Below, piece after piece: positions 1-7,714 of a stretch of 64,000 nucleotides of DNA (positions are counted from its first letter, which is position 1; every line of letters begins with the position of its first letter). Location: positions 1-64,000 of the forward strand of contig NZ_AJGC01000001.1 of assembly GCF_000257395.1 (NCBI RefSeq). Direction: 5' to 3'. The position numbers and the translations under genes are program-made. The notes below the pieces were generated by a model. That model had not been told where the DNA came from and made no database searches. It saw nothing but the letters and a program-made list of their open reading frames with translations. This stretch comes from Rickettsiella massiliensis 20B (lineage in GTDB: Bacteria > Pseudomonadota > Gammaproteobacteria > Diplorickettsiales > Diplorickettsiaceae).

Positions 1-147
1 CTTGAGAAAGAACATCGTGAGTGTAAAGATAAAATTACAAAAGAAGAAGAACGGTGTCGAAAAGAACGAGAACAATTAGAGAAAGAGAAAAAAGGTTTAG
101 AAGATCAATTAACCAAGCTTGAGAAAGAACATCGTGAATGTAAAGAT
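1..147 (+). repeat. 117-bp in-frame repeat inside the coiled-coil gene
   Basis: The segment starting at base 1 recurs at base 118 with one silent change in about 30 bases. The spacing is exactly 117 bp (39 codons), so the reading frame and the heptad pattern are kept. The first copy begins at or before the window edge, so more units may lie upstream. Confidence 0.75.
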
Positions 148-366
148 AACGTTTCAGATGATCCGGATCTAGAAACTCTTAAAGTTAAATATAAATATTT
201 AAAAGAAGAAAAAGATGATCTATATACAAAATTTAAGCTTTGTGAGAATGAAAAAAATCATTTAGCGAATGAATTATCTGAAGCTAATGGCAGGATAACT
301 GATTTGGAAGTAGAATGTGATCATTTAAAGGACAAATTACGAAAATTAAAAAGGAGTAATGCATGA
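1..366 (+). CDS. C-terminal part of a long coiled-coil protein (runs in from the left edge)
   Basis: The frame is open from base 1 and stops with TGA at 364-366. All 121 visible residues are Lys/Glu/Leu-rich with regular hydrophobic spacing, so a continuous coiled coil is the clear prediction. A 39-residue unit starting LEKEHRECKD occurs at residue 1 and again at residue 40. No membrane segment or enzymatic motif is visible. The stop overlaps the ATG of the next gene in an ATGA arrangement, so the two are probably translationally coupled. Function is not recognised; it could be a structural, septum or effector-like protein. The missing N-terminus prevents a firmer call. Confidence 0.7.
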   Translation, partial: LEKEHRECKDKITKEEERCRKEREQLEKEKKGLEDQLTKLEKEHRECKDNVSDDPDLETLKVKYKYLKEEKDDLYTKFKLCENEKNHLANELSEANGRITDLEVECDHLKDKLRKLKRSNA

Positions 367-629
367 CAAGTAAACACAGTATAAAAGAAAATTATTCAGC
401 TGAATTACAGCAAATTCAAGAAAAGATAAGCCAAGTTCAGTTAGATCAATTGGATTTAAAAAGAAAATTAGCTGATTCTAAACGAGAGTTCGAACTAGAA
501 ATAAAAAGTAAAGAAAAATTGACTCATACATTACGGGAAATAGAAAGTAGAATTAATCAACTTGAAAAGGAAAATAAAGATTTAGATAAAGAGTTAATGG
601 CAGCTCAAACTAATTTGAAAGAAAGCTAA
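363..629 (+). CDS. small coiled-coil protein, function unknown
   Basis: The 88-residue product begins MTSKHSIKEN and is almost entirely heptad-like Lys/Glu/Gln/Leu sequence, predicted to be one long helix that may dimerise. There is no signal peptide or membrane segment. The start overlaps the stop of the upstream coiled-coil gene, and an AAAAAGGAG ribosome-binding site lies 6 bases upstream at about 348-356, which supports this start. The pair probably forms an operon whose products interact. No family is recognised. Confidence 0.65.
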   Translation: MTSKHSIKENYSAELQQIQEKISQVQLDQLDLKRKLADSKREFELEIKSKEKLTHTLREIESRINQLEKENKDLDKELMAAQTNLKES

Positions 630-731
630 TTTAATTAAGTAAAAATTGAAAAAAGTAAAAGAAGGCTTACACCAGCATTCTGTGAAAATGAATTGATCTA
701 GTTTATATTAATCAGGAACTTACTATTATTT

Positions 732-1206
732 TTATAAGTTTAGCTGATAAAAATCAGTGATTTTATTGGATAAAATACCTTGAGCAGGATGATTTTTACC
801 GATTTTTTCTTGATGATTTTTAGCAGCTAAAAATAATTGATTTGTTTCGGTCTCATAGATGGGGCCAATGAGATCAATGTGATGATTTAGGCTAGATCGT
901 TCAACTACTTCTTGTGCAGAAATATTAAAATAGACTTCCAAAACAAACACGCTTAATTTCTAAATCATGAGCAACTTTAGCCCAATGAATAGCGCTTTGT
1001 GATAAAACATCAGGCTCTGCGGTAGAATAAAGGTTGAGTTTGCCGAGCTGAGGTTTATCTTTTTTCATGATTAACGCGTGAATCGCTAATGCCTCTGCAT
1101 GAAATAAAGGAGAAATATGTGTGCAGTCGGCTGCTTTGCAGAGAATGAGCCCCTCTTCATTTACATGGTGCTTGCCAAAGCAGTCTTTCTCAGACGATAA
1201 TGCCAA
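732..1206 (-). CDS. cytidine/nucleoside deaminase-fold protein, frame-interrupted, catalytic cysteines missing
   Basis: Two overlapping reading frames on the minus strand (925-1206, then 732-950) join into one deaminase-like protein. The first carries HAEALAI, the His-Ala-Glu active-site motif, and then STAEP followed by [11 protein letters not shown]. In active enzymes of this fold the TAEP stretch continues as PCxxC, which supplies two zinc ligands; here both cysteines are absent. The second part resembles the family C-terminus ([16 protein letters not shown]). The frames switch near 935-950. The N-terminus is short and begins at a weak TTG, only 27 bases from the divergent ruvB start. It may be a non-catalytic relative or a decaying gene. 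Confidence 0.5.
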
Positions 1207-1233
1207 GTAAGTCTATTGATTATAAGTCGATAC

Positions 1234-2313
1234 ATGATATCACCCTCTGAGCGCCTGATTACTCCACATAAATTAGCCGATGAAGATAAAGCGATACGGA
1301 TTCGTCCTTTAAAGTTAGCGGATTACTTAGGGCAGCCTTCTGTTGCCGAGCAAATGAATTTATTTATTCATGCCGCACGTGCGCGTGGCGAAGCATTGGA
1401 TCATGTATTGATTGCGGGCCCCCCTGGCTTGGGTAAAACAACGCTGGCGCATATTATTGCGCATGAAATGGGCGTTGCGCTGAAACAAACCTCTGGACCG
1501 ATTTTAGAACGAGCCGGCGATCTCGCGGCCCTGCTAACCCATTTAGAACCCAGAGAAGTGTTGTTTATTGATGAAATTCATCGTTTAACACCGGTCATTG
1601 AAGAAATTTTGTATCCCGCCTTAGAAGATTATCAGCTTGATATTATGATTGGCGAAGGGCCGGCTGCACGTTCGATTAAACTGGATTTACCACCGTTTAC
1701 CTTAGTGGGTGCAACCACTCGTGCTGGACTGTTAACTTCACCGCTCCGCGATCGCTTTGGTATTCTCCAACGCCTCGAATTTTATAGCATTGAGGATCTT
1801 TGCCGGATCGTTACGCGTTCGGCTAATATTCTTGGTGTGAGTATTGACACCACTGCGGCATTGGAGATTGCAAAACGAGCCCGCGGAACACCGCGTATTG
1901 CTAACCGTTTGTTGCGTCGAGTTCGAGATTTTGCCCAAGTGAAAGCCGATGGACAGATAAAAGGTTGTTTGGCTGCGCAAGCGCTTGACTTACTGGAAGT
2001 CGATAAACAAGGGTTTGATCAACAAGATCGGAAATTACTCCTCGCGCTGATTGAGAAATTTGACGGCGGGCCAGTTGGTTTAGATAGTTTAGCCGCAGCG
2101 ATCGGAGAAGAACGAGACACGATCGAAGAAGTGATTGAACCGTATTTAATTCAGCAAGGTTTTATCGTTCGGACAGCACGAGGTCGTTTGGCGACGCGAA
2201 AAACGTATCTTCATTTTGGTTTGACTTTCCCTGCACATTTACATACTCCCAAACAAACAACCGCCGAAGCGTTGGCGACGAGTGCTTCTCAGTATACAGT
2301 CAATGGTGAGTAA
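1234..2313 (+). CDS. ruvB: Holliday junction branch migration DNA helicase RuvB
   Basis: RuvB is the hexameric AAA+ motor that, with RuvA, drives branch migration of Holliday junctions before RuvC cleavage. The 359-residue protein has Walker A GPPGLGKT (residues ~62-69), Walker B LFIDEIH (~110), sensor 1 GATTRAG, the arginine-finger region SPLRDRFG and the winged-helix C-terminus ending near TYLHFGL, all at the usual spacing. I chose ATG 1234 because MISPSERLI aligns with the family start; a TTG 18 bases upstream would add six residues. It is intact, unlike many neighbours. ruvA and ruvC are not in the window. The tol genes follow after 125 bp. Confidence 0.97.
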   Translation: MISPSERLITPHKLADEDKAIRIRPLKLADYLGQPSVAEQMNLFIHAARARGEALDHVLIAGPPGLGKTTLAHIIAHEMGVALKQTSGPILERAGDLAALLTHLEPREVLFIDEIHRLTPVIEEILYPALEDYQLDIMIGEGPAARSIKLDLPPFTLVGATTRAGLLTSPLRDRFGILQRLEFYSIEDLCRIVTRSANILGVSIDTTAALEIAKRARGTPRIANRLLRRVRDFAQVKADGQIKGCLAAQALDLLEVDKQGFDQQDRKLLLALIEKFDGGPVGLDSLAAAIGEERDTIEEVIEPYLIQQGFIVRTARGRLATRKTYLHFGLTFPAHLHTPKQTTAEALATSASQYTVNGE

Positions 2314-2438
2314 ATCGGTTCATGCTGTAAAAAGATCAAAATTGAGTCAACTATCAAAACTATTATAAAATAGAATCGATTACTGAATGATTAAATTAAT
2401 GATCCTTGTTTTATTGATCAGATAAACCGGAGTCTTTT

Positions 2439-3137
2439 ATGCCGAGCGTTGACCCTTCGTTGTGGAGTTATTTCTCACAAGCCAGTCTCGTAGTGAAATG
2501 TGTGATGTGTCTATTATTATTGGCTTCTATTTTATCTTGGTCAATCATTATTCAGCGCGGAATGGGTTTGCGCCGAACACAAGTGGCATTGAAGCAGTTT
2601 GAAAATCGATTCTGGTCCGGTATTGATTTAGCAAAACTGTATTCAGAAATTAATCGTGAGAATAGCGGTACAGAAGGCGTTGCTAAAATTTTTCACGCCG
2701 GTTTTCGCGAGTTTGTTCGTTTACATAAACAAGTCGGTGATATCCCACCGATTATGATGGAAGGGCTACAACGTGCGATGCGTATCGCCTATAATCAACA
2801 ACTGAGTCATCTGGAAAAACATTTAGATGTATTAGCGACGCTTGGCTCAACCAGTCCCTATATCGGGTTATTCGGAACGGTCTGGGGAATTATGAGTTCA
2901 TTCCAGGCATTATCCGCTTCACAACAAACGGCCACGATTGCCATGGTGGCGCCGGGGATTTCTGAAGCGTTGATTGCTACGGCCATGGGGTTATTTGTTG
3001 CGATCCCGGCGGTTATTTTTTACAACCGCTACGCAAACCAAGTCCAACAGATACTGTATCAGTATCATACGTTTCAAGAAGAGTTTTCTAATATTTTACA
3101 TCGTCAAATTCATGGGAATGTACATGCACTCGCTTAA
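2439..3137 (+). CDS. tolQ: Tol-Pal system proton channel protein TolQ
   Basis: TolQ is an inner-membrane MotA/ExbB-type subunit that uses the proton gradient with TolR to energise TolA during outer-membrane constriction. The 232-residue product has an N-terminal membrane helix (residues ~20-40), the conserved SPYIGLFGTVWGIM segment (~138-151) and the third helix region APGISEALIATAMGLFVAIPAV. Length and motifs match the family and there is no interruption. GGAG precedes the ATG by about 8 bases. tolR overlaps its 3' end, so the genes are coupled. Confidence 0.95.
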   Translation: MPSVDPSLWSYFSQASLVVKCVMCLLLLASILSWSIIIQRGMGLRRTQVALKQFENRFWSGIDLAKLYSEINRENSGTEGVAKIFHAGFREFVRLHKQVGDIPPIMMEGLQRAMRIAYNQQLSHLEKHLDVLATLGSTSPYIGLFGTVWGIMSSFQALSASQQTATIAMVAPGISEALIATAMGLFVAIPAVIFYNRYANQVQQILYQYHTFQEEFSNILHRQIHGNVHALA

Positions 3138-3578
3138 ACCGTCTCCCCGATTTCGAAAAGGGCCTCTCGCTGAGATTAATGTTGTGCCTTACATTGACGT
3201 TATGCTCGTGTTATTAGTCATTTTTATGGTGACAACACCACTCTTGTCACAGGGTATTCAAGTGAATTTACCAAAAGCCTCTGCTCAAACCATTGCGCGA
3301 TCCCAAGAGCTGATAATCGTATCGGTCGATAAACAAGGGCGTTTTTATTTAAATACCACAACTCAGCCAGAAACACCTTAGATGAACGCGCGTTGGCGAT
3401 GCAATTGAATCAGCAATGGCATGCGCTACCGAAGGACAAACCACAACAAGCCTTTGTAAAAGGCGATGCCGGCGTTAGTTATGGCAAGATTATTCAGGCG
3501 ATGGTGATTTTACAAAACGCGGGGGCCGTTAATATTGGCTTATTGACCGAGTCACCGCCTACTTTACCTCGAACTTAG
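3124..3578 (+). CDS. tolR: Tol-Pal system protein TolR, one frameshift
   Basis: TolR is an ExbD-type protein with one membrane helix and a periplasmic domain, partner of TolQ. The N-terminal half shows AEINVVPYIDVMLVLLVIFMV, where the helix aspartate needed for proton transfer is present in YIDVM. The periplasmic half lies in another frame (from about 3375 to 3578) and includes VSYGKIIQAM and VNIGLLTES. The switch is at about 3371, where GAAACACC would be in frame with one more A. ATG 3124 gives a normal N-terminus and overlaps tolQ by 14 bases; ATGs at 3112 and 3118 are alternatives. Confidence 0.88.
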
Positions 3579-3581
3579 TCA

Positions 3582-4482
3582 ATGAACTGGCGTCAACGAC
3601 GACCCATTGATGACAGTAATTATCGTTTTGCAGTCGGAGTCGCTTTCTTATTGCATGGTTTGTTATTCATGGTTTTTTTTGCGATTTCACCACACTTAAA
3701 ACCACGCGCCATGCCCTCGCTTGCAGCGCCGGCGATCATTCAAGCGATGGTTGTGAGTGCGGCACAATTGAACCAAACAAAACCGGTGCCACTTCCGCTA
3801 CCTAAAGTGGAAAACCGTCCTCAACCAGTAACCGCCAAGCCCCAAACTGAGACAGTGCAGGTTTCTAACAGTCCAATCACCTGGCCTGAAAAAAAAAGTG
3901 CCACCTTTACTCGTAAAAAAGACAGAGCCACCTGCGCCGGTCAAAAAAATACCGTCTAAGACAGTAATAAAAAAAGTACTGAAGCTAAAAAGTGTGCTTC
4001 CCAAAAAGCCTATCTTACATAAAAATTCACATTCGCAAAGTAAACCGATTATCAAAAAAGTCACACCACCAAAACCGACTCCACCGGCTTCGTTAAAAGC
4101 GGTCCAACAAAATGTGCAACAACTTTTGCAACAAGAAATTAACCACCTTACACAACAGCAGCAGAAAATAGCCCAACAAAATGCTGCGCTCACTGAAAAA
4201 TATCGCCAGCTTATTTTACAATCGATTGCGCAACGTTGGATTGTTCCTCCGGAGCTTGATCCGCATCTAGAAACCAAACTCCGAATCCAGCTTGCTCAGG
4301 GAGGGATGGTTTTAGCAGTGATTATAGTCAAAAGTAGTGGTAATCCCATTCTCGATCGATCGGCCCAAACCGCGGTTTATAAAGCGTCTCCTTTGCCTGT
4401 TCCGAAAAACAATGCATTATTTACGACATTTCAATATATTAATTTAACGGTACGTCCAGAAGGCATATTAACCCCTTCTTAA
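3582..4482 (+). CDS. tolA: Tol-Pal system periplasm-spanning protein TolA, one frameshift
   Basis: TolA bridges the inner membrane TolQR motor and outer-membrane Pal/TolB. The first part has a single membrane helix (YRFAVGVAFLLHGLLFMVFF, residues ~13-32) and a Pro-rich linker. After a frameshift in a run of nine A at about 3890-3898, the second part continues with Lys/Pro-rich sequence, a Gln-rich helix and a C-terminal domain (RWIVPPELD ... TVRPEGI) typical of TolA/TonB-like domains. One A fewer restores the frame. It follows tolR by 3 bases. tolB, pal and cpoB do not follow. Confidence 0.88.
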
Positions 4483-4536
4483 ACGCTGATATCTAGAGAC
4501 TCAAACAATTTCGGCTTTTTTACCTAGGGAACTGAT

Positions 4537-5289
4537 ATGAAAAAACAATCCATTATTTTTGGCTTCCATGCCGTTGCGGCCGTGCTCGCCAGTGCACCGG
4601 AACGAATTGTAAAACTTTATCAACAGTCGGATATGGATAATAAACGTTTACAAATCCTTCTTGAACAAGCACAGCAAAAGCAGATTAGGATTGAAGCGGT
4701 CGATAAACAACAACTCAATGCTTGGGCCCAAGGTGAACGTCATCAGGGAGTGCTGATTGAAGTGTTGCCCCAGTTATTACAAGATGAAGAAGCGTTATTT
4801 AATCAATTATGGCAATCTGAAAAACCACCTTTTCTACTTTTACTCGATGAGATTCAAGATCCTCATAATTTAGGCGCGTGTTTACGTTCTGCGAATGGCG
4901 CGGGGGTCGATGCGGTCATTATCACTGCGGATCGTTCTGCAGGATTAACGCCTGTTGCGCGTAAGGTGGCTGCCGGCGCGGCCGAAACAACTCCCGTGAT
5001 TACAGTCACTAATCTTGCCAGTACGCTACGCCGCCTTAAAAAAGCAGGAATTTGGATTTTTGGTTTAGCCGGAGAAGCGGCTGAACCGATTTATCAAATT
5101 GATCTCACTGGACCGATTGGTTTAGTGTTGGGCGCAGAAGGGAAGGGGTTACGCCGTTTAACTCGTTCACTTTGTGATCAGCTTGTCGCGATTCCCATGG
5201 CAGGTAGCGTATCAAGCTTGAATGTGTCGGTCGCCACGGGGATTGCTTTGTTTGAGATCGTACGCCAACGCCAGCGGCCGAAAAACTAG
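4537..5289 (+). CDS. rlmB: 23S rRNA (guanosine-2'-O)-methyltransferase RlmB
   Basis: RlmB is a SPOUT-class enzyme that 2'-O-methylates G2251 of 23S rRNA. The 250-residue protein has the N-terminal substrate-binding domain and the knotted catalytic domain with LLLDEIQDPHNLGACLRSA (~105-123), LVLGAEGKGLRRLTR (~203-217) and IPMAGSVSSLNVSVA (~226-240), the three SpoU motifs. It is intact. In Escherichia coli rlmB follows rnr; here rnr is about 52 kb away and rlmB occupies the place where tolB would be expected. Confidence 0.96.
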   Translation: MKKQSIIFGFHAVAAVLASAPERIVKLYQQSDMDNKRLQILLEQAQQKQIRIEAVDKQQLNAWAQGERHQGVLIEVLPQLLQDEEALFNQLWQSEKPPFLLLLDEIQDPHNLGACLRSANGAGVDAVIITADRSAGLTPVARKVAAGAAETTPVITVTNLASTLRRLKKAGIWIFGLAGEAAEPIYQIDLTGPIGLVLGAEGKGLRRLTRSLCDQLVAIPMAGSVSSLNVSVATGIALFEIVRQRQRPKN

Positions 5290-5356
5290 ATGTCAACATT
5301 TAGTCTCCATAGTAACTATGTTAAAATAAGAAGGCGTCTTTTTAAAGGAGAAACCT

Positions 5357-5587
5357 ATGTGTCGCCGATTATTTCCCGCTATCGTGATTGGCCTTGCTGT
5401 GTTGATGGCTATCGCGGCGAGTGTCGCTAAACAGGATTATGTCGATTATATTGTCGTGATTTCACGTTTTTTTGACATCATGTTGCCTGTTTTAGCGGTG
5501 GGTGCACTGATTAAATATTTGAGTGGTTCGAGTCTAAAAAAAGAGGGTGGTTGTGGTTGTAAACACAGCAAACAGGATCAAGATTAA
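5357..5587 (+). CDS. small membrane protein with Cys-rich tail, unknown function
   Basis: The 76-residue product has two predicted membrane helices (about residues 6-24 and 37-53) and a short basic cytoplasmic tail ending in GGCGCKHSKQDQD with two cysteines. AAAGGAG lies 9 bases before the ATG. No family is recognised. The CGC pattern could bind metal, but this is a guess. It sits between rlmB and tadA in the same direction and could be co-transcribed with either. Confidence 0.6.
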   Translation: MCRRLFPAIVIGLAVLMAIAASVAKQDYVDYIVVISRFFDIMLPVLAVGALIKYLSGSSLKKEGGCGCKHSKQDQD

Positions 5588-5636
5588 GGCATTTCTCATC
5601 ATTAACTATTTATTTTAAGGGGGCCTTGTTTACATT

Positions 5637-6116
5637 GTGACTTCAATCTCTGACCCATCCGATCAGGATAGGGAAGCAATGTCGCATGCGCTTTCTTGTG
5701 CAAAAAAAGCTCAACTAATGGGCGAGGTCCCGGTCGGAGCCGTGGTCATACGGGAAAATAAAATCATTGCAGCGACGTATAATCAAACGATTACATCCTG
5801 TGACCCCAGTGCGCATGCTGAAGTACAAGCACTACGTCAAGCCGCACAGCAGCAGAAAAACCACCGTCTTGTGGATGTGACCCTTTATGTGACCCTTGAA
5901 CCTTGTTTGATGTGTCTCGGTGCAATGATTCAAGCACGAATTCAACGTTTAGTGTTTGGTGCGTATGACACGCGCTGTGGCATACTGAGTCAACAAGCAT
6001 CTAGTTTACAGGATGTTCGTTTAAATCATCGGTTTCAAATAACGGGAGGAGTCTTAGCAGAAGAAGCCGCGCAAATACTAAAGAATTTTTTTTACAACGT
6101 CGTTAAGTTGACTTGA
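5637..6116 (+). CDS. tadA: tRNA-specific adenosine deaminase TadA
   Basis: TadA converts A34 to inosine in tRNA-Arg(ACG) and is normally essential. The 159-residue protein has the zinc-deaminase signature: HAEVQAL (His and the proton-shuttling Glu, ~58-64) and EPCLMCLGAM (zinc cysteines, ~87-96), and the C-terminal LNHRFQITGGVL segment. I use GTG 5637, preceded by AAGGGGG about 14 bases upstream; the spacing is long and an internal ATG at residue 15 is possible, since GEVPVGAVV follows it closely as in the family. Confidence 0.94.
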   Translation: MTSISDPSDQDREAMSHALSCAKKAQLMGEVPVGAVVIRENKIIAATYNQTITSCDPSAHAEVQALRQAAQQQKNHRLVDVTLYVTLEPCLMCLGAMIQARIQRLVFGAYDTRCGILSQQASSLQDVRLNHRFQITGGVLAEEAAQILKNFFYNVVKLT

Positions 6117-6270
6117 GTTTTTTCTTTAAAAAAAGACAATGTGTTCAGATGTGCGGCAATGCTTTTTATTGACTAAGAATAAAATAAGAAAAAAGCATTT
6201 TCAGTTTTTAGCTGAAATTGGTATAGTCCACATCTGAAGATGCTTTGTGCTAATATACTACATACGGAAC

Positions 6271-6360
6271 GGAGAGGTGGCTGAGCGGTTGAAAGCGACG
6301 GTCTTGAAAACCGTTAAGGGGGCAACTCCTTCCAGGGTTCGAATCCCTGCCTCTCCGCCA
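6271..6360 (+). tRNA. tRNA-Ser (anticodon UGA)
   Basis: Acceptor GGAGAGG (6271-6277) pairs with CCTCTCC (6350-6356), followed by discriminator G and encoded CCA. The anticodon loop CTTGAAA gives UGA, and a long variable arm (type II tRNA) is visible. The T-arm has GGTTCGAATCC. Confidence 0.97.
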
Positions 6361-6391
6361 AAGTAGCATTGACAAGAGGAGTAGTCATGCC

Positions 6392-7051
6392 ATGATTAGT
6401 GTTGTCATTGTTGACGATCACGTGTTAGCTCGATTGGGCATGAAACGTTTGTTAGAAGGAGAAGATGCTAAAGACATTAAAGTTGTCGGTGAGGCGGAAA
6501 GTGGCGAAGCGGCGATCACCTTAGTTAAAGACACCAAACCAGATATTGTCTTAATGGATATTAAAATGCCGGGGATGGGTGGTTTGGACGCAACTCGGCG
6601 GTTAGTTCGAGTTAATCCCAAAATTAAAATTATTGTTGTCACTGTATTTGGCGATGCACCGTTTCCTGTCCGTTTGGTGCGAGCCGGAGCTTCCGGATAT
6701 ATCACTAAAGATACCTGTGCAGAAGAACTCGTGACCGCGATACGTAAGGTTATGGGGGGGCAAATTTATATCACACCTGAAATTGCACAAAAAATGGCGC
6801 TTCGTCAAGTGACGGATGCATCGAAGTCACCGTTTGCGAAATTATCAGAACGCGAGTTACAAGTGATGTATATGGTGACGCGAGGTATTAAAGTGAATGA
6901 AATTGCGAAAAAGCTCTATTTAAGTCCTAAAACAGTGAATACGTATCGCTATCGGTTGTACGAAAAACTGAATGTTCATAATGATGTCGAGTTGACACAT
7001 CTTGCATTACGCTACGGTTTACTTGAGGGAGAAGGGTATTCCGAAAAATAA
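6392..7051 (+). CDS. uvrY: LuxR-type response regulator of the GacA/UvrY/LetA family
   Basis: This is a two-component response regulator that, in gammaproteobacteria, is phosphorylated by BarA/LetS/GacS and switches on CsrA-titrating small RNAs. The receiver domain (~1-120) has the acidic pair DD at 8-9, phosphoacceptor Asp in VLMDIKMPG (~56), a Thr in VVTVFG and Lys in ITKD. The C-terminal helix-turn-helix (~150-210) has LSERELQVM and the recognition segment LSPKTVNTYRYR. The position upstream of uvrC and pgsA is the classic uvrY/gacA neighbourhood, which supports the family call over other NarL-type regulators. Its kinase is not in the window. Confidence 0.93.
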   Translation: MISVVIVDDHVLARLGMKRLLEGEDAKDIKVVGEAESGEAAITLVKDTKPDIVLMDIKMPGMGGLDATRRLVRVNPKIKIIVVTVFGDAPFPVRLVRAGASGYITKDTCAEELVTAIRKVMGGQIYITPEIAQKMALRQVTDASKSPFAKLSERELQVMYMVTRGIKVNEIAKKLYLSPKTVNTYRYRLYEKLNVHNDVELTHLALRYGLLEGEGYSEK

Positions 7052-7102
7052 GTTGTCCGTGCGCTTTAGCGTAAGTGTGTATTATGCACTATCCTTAGCT
7101 TA

Positions 7103-7120
7103 ACTGATCTTCAGATCAGT
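7103..7120 (+). terminator. possible terminator after the response regulator
   Basis: ACTGATC and GATCAGT form a perfect 7-bp stem with a TTCA loop. GCTGTTTTAC follows, so the T tract is short and broken. It lies about 50 bases after the regulator stop. Confidence 0.45.
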
Positions 7121-7200
7121 GCTGTTTTACCCTGCATGACACGTTTTGTGGAATAGGGAGTCATCAGACAGCCATCTTGTTGTTAAGTTAAGGAGATTTT

Positions 7201-7494
7201 ATGCGACACTTAAAACAGTTTTTTTCTGTTTTCTTCAGTTTAGTAGCCAGTCCAAGTTTTGCTCAGGATGCCACGTGTTGTGAACGCCTGCAGCAGGAAA
7301 TTAAAGTGCTTAAAGAACAACAAGATAAACTGTTTCGTAATTTACAACAAGATGAAAAAATTGAGAAACAAGGTCTTGGGTTTATGGAGCGCTTAATGGA
7401 GCTACTGTCGGGTAAGTTTCCTGAGCTCAAAGATATGAGAGAAAAATTGCAAAAAATAAAAGAAAATTATGATGCACTGAATAAGCAAATTTGA
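7201..7494 (+). CDS. small exported coiled-coil protein, unknown
   Basis: The 97-residue product starts with a typical signal peptide (Lys-containing start, hydrophobic core FFSVFFSLVA, cleavage near SFAQ-DA), followed by CC and a long Glu/Lys/Gln-rich helix from about residue 28 to the end. AAGGAG sits 7 bases before the ATG. It is predicted to be periplasmic. It sits between the gacA-type regulator and uvrC, which are usually adjacent, so it is an insertion in this conserved block. The resemblance to short periplasmic coiled-coil proteins is only general. No family is recognised. Confidence 0.65.
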   Translation: MRHLKQFFSVFFSLVASPSFAQDATCCERLQQEIKVLKEQQDKLFRNLQQDEKIEKQGLGFMERLMELLSGKFPELKDMREKLQKIKENYDALNKQI

Positions 7495-7543
7495 GTTTTT
7501 GGAAAAACCGCGTCAATAAGATAGGCGCACTTTTATTTGAATA

Positions 7544-7573
7544 AGCGCCACGTGTGTGGCGCTTTCTTATTTT
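7544..7573 (+). terminator. rho-independent terminator
   Basis: AGCGCCAC and GTGGCGCT make a perfect 8-bp GC-rich stem with loop GTGT (7544-7563), followed by TTCTTATTTT. It ends the transcript of the exported coiled-coil gene just before uvrC. Confidence 0.8.
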
Positions 7574-7714
7574 AAAACGTTCACCTATTGCTCAAGAAAT
7601 GTTTCTCATAAAAAAACTATACTCGCTCGAGAACGATTTATTTATCGTTTAACGGGCGATAGATGTAGATTAAATTTTTCTCGAATCGCGTTTACTTCAA
7701 TGATAGATCGCATC

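Noticed and set aside
3798-4277. Long minus-strand frame, Cys/Phe-rich
   Set aside because: It is the antisense of tolA; the strange composition mirrors the Lys/Gln/Pro-rich coding strand.
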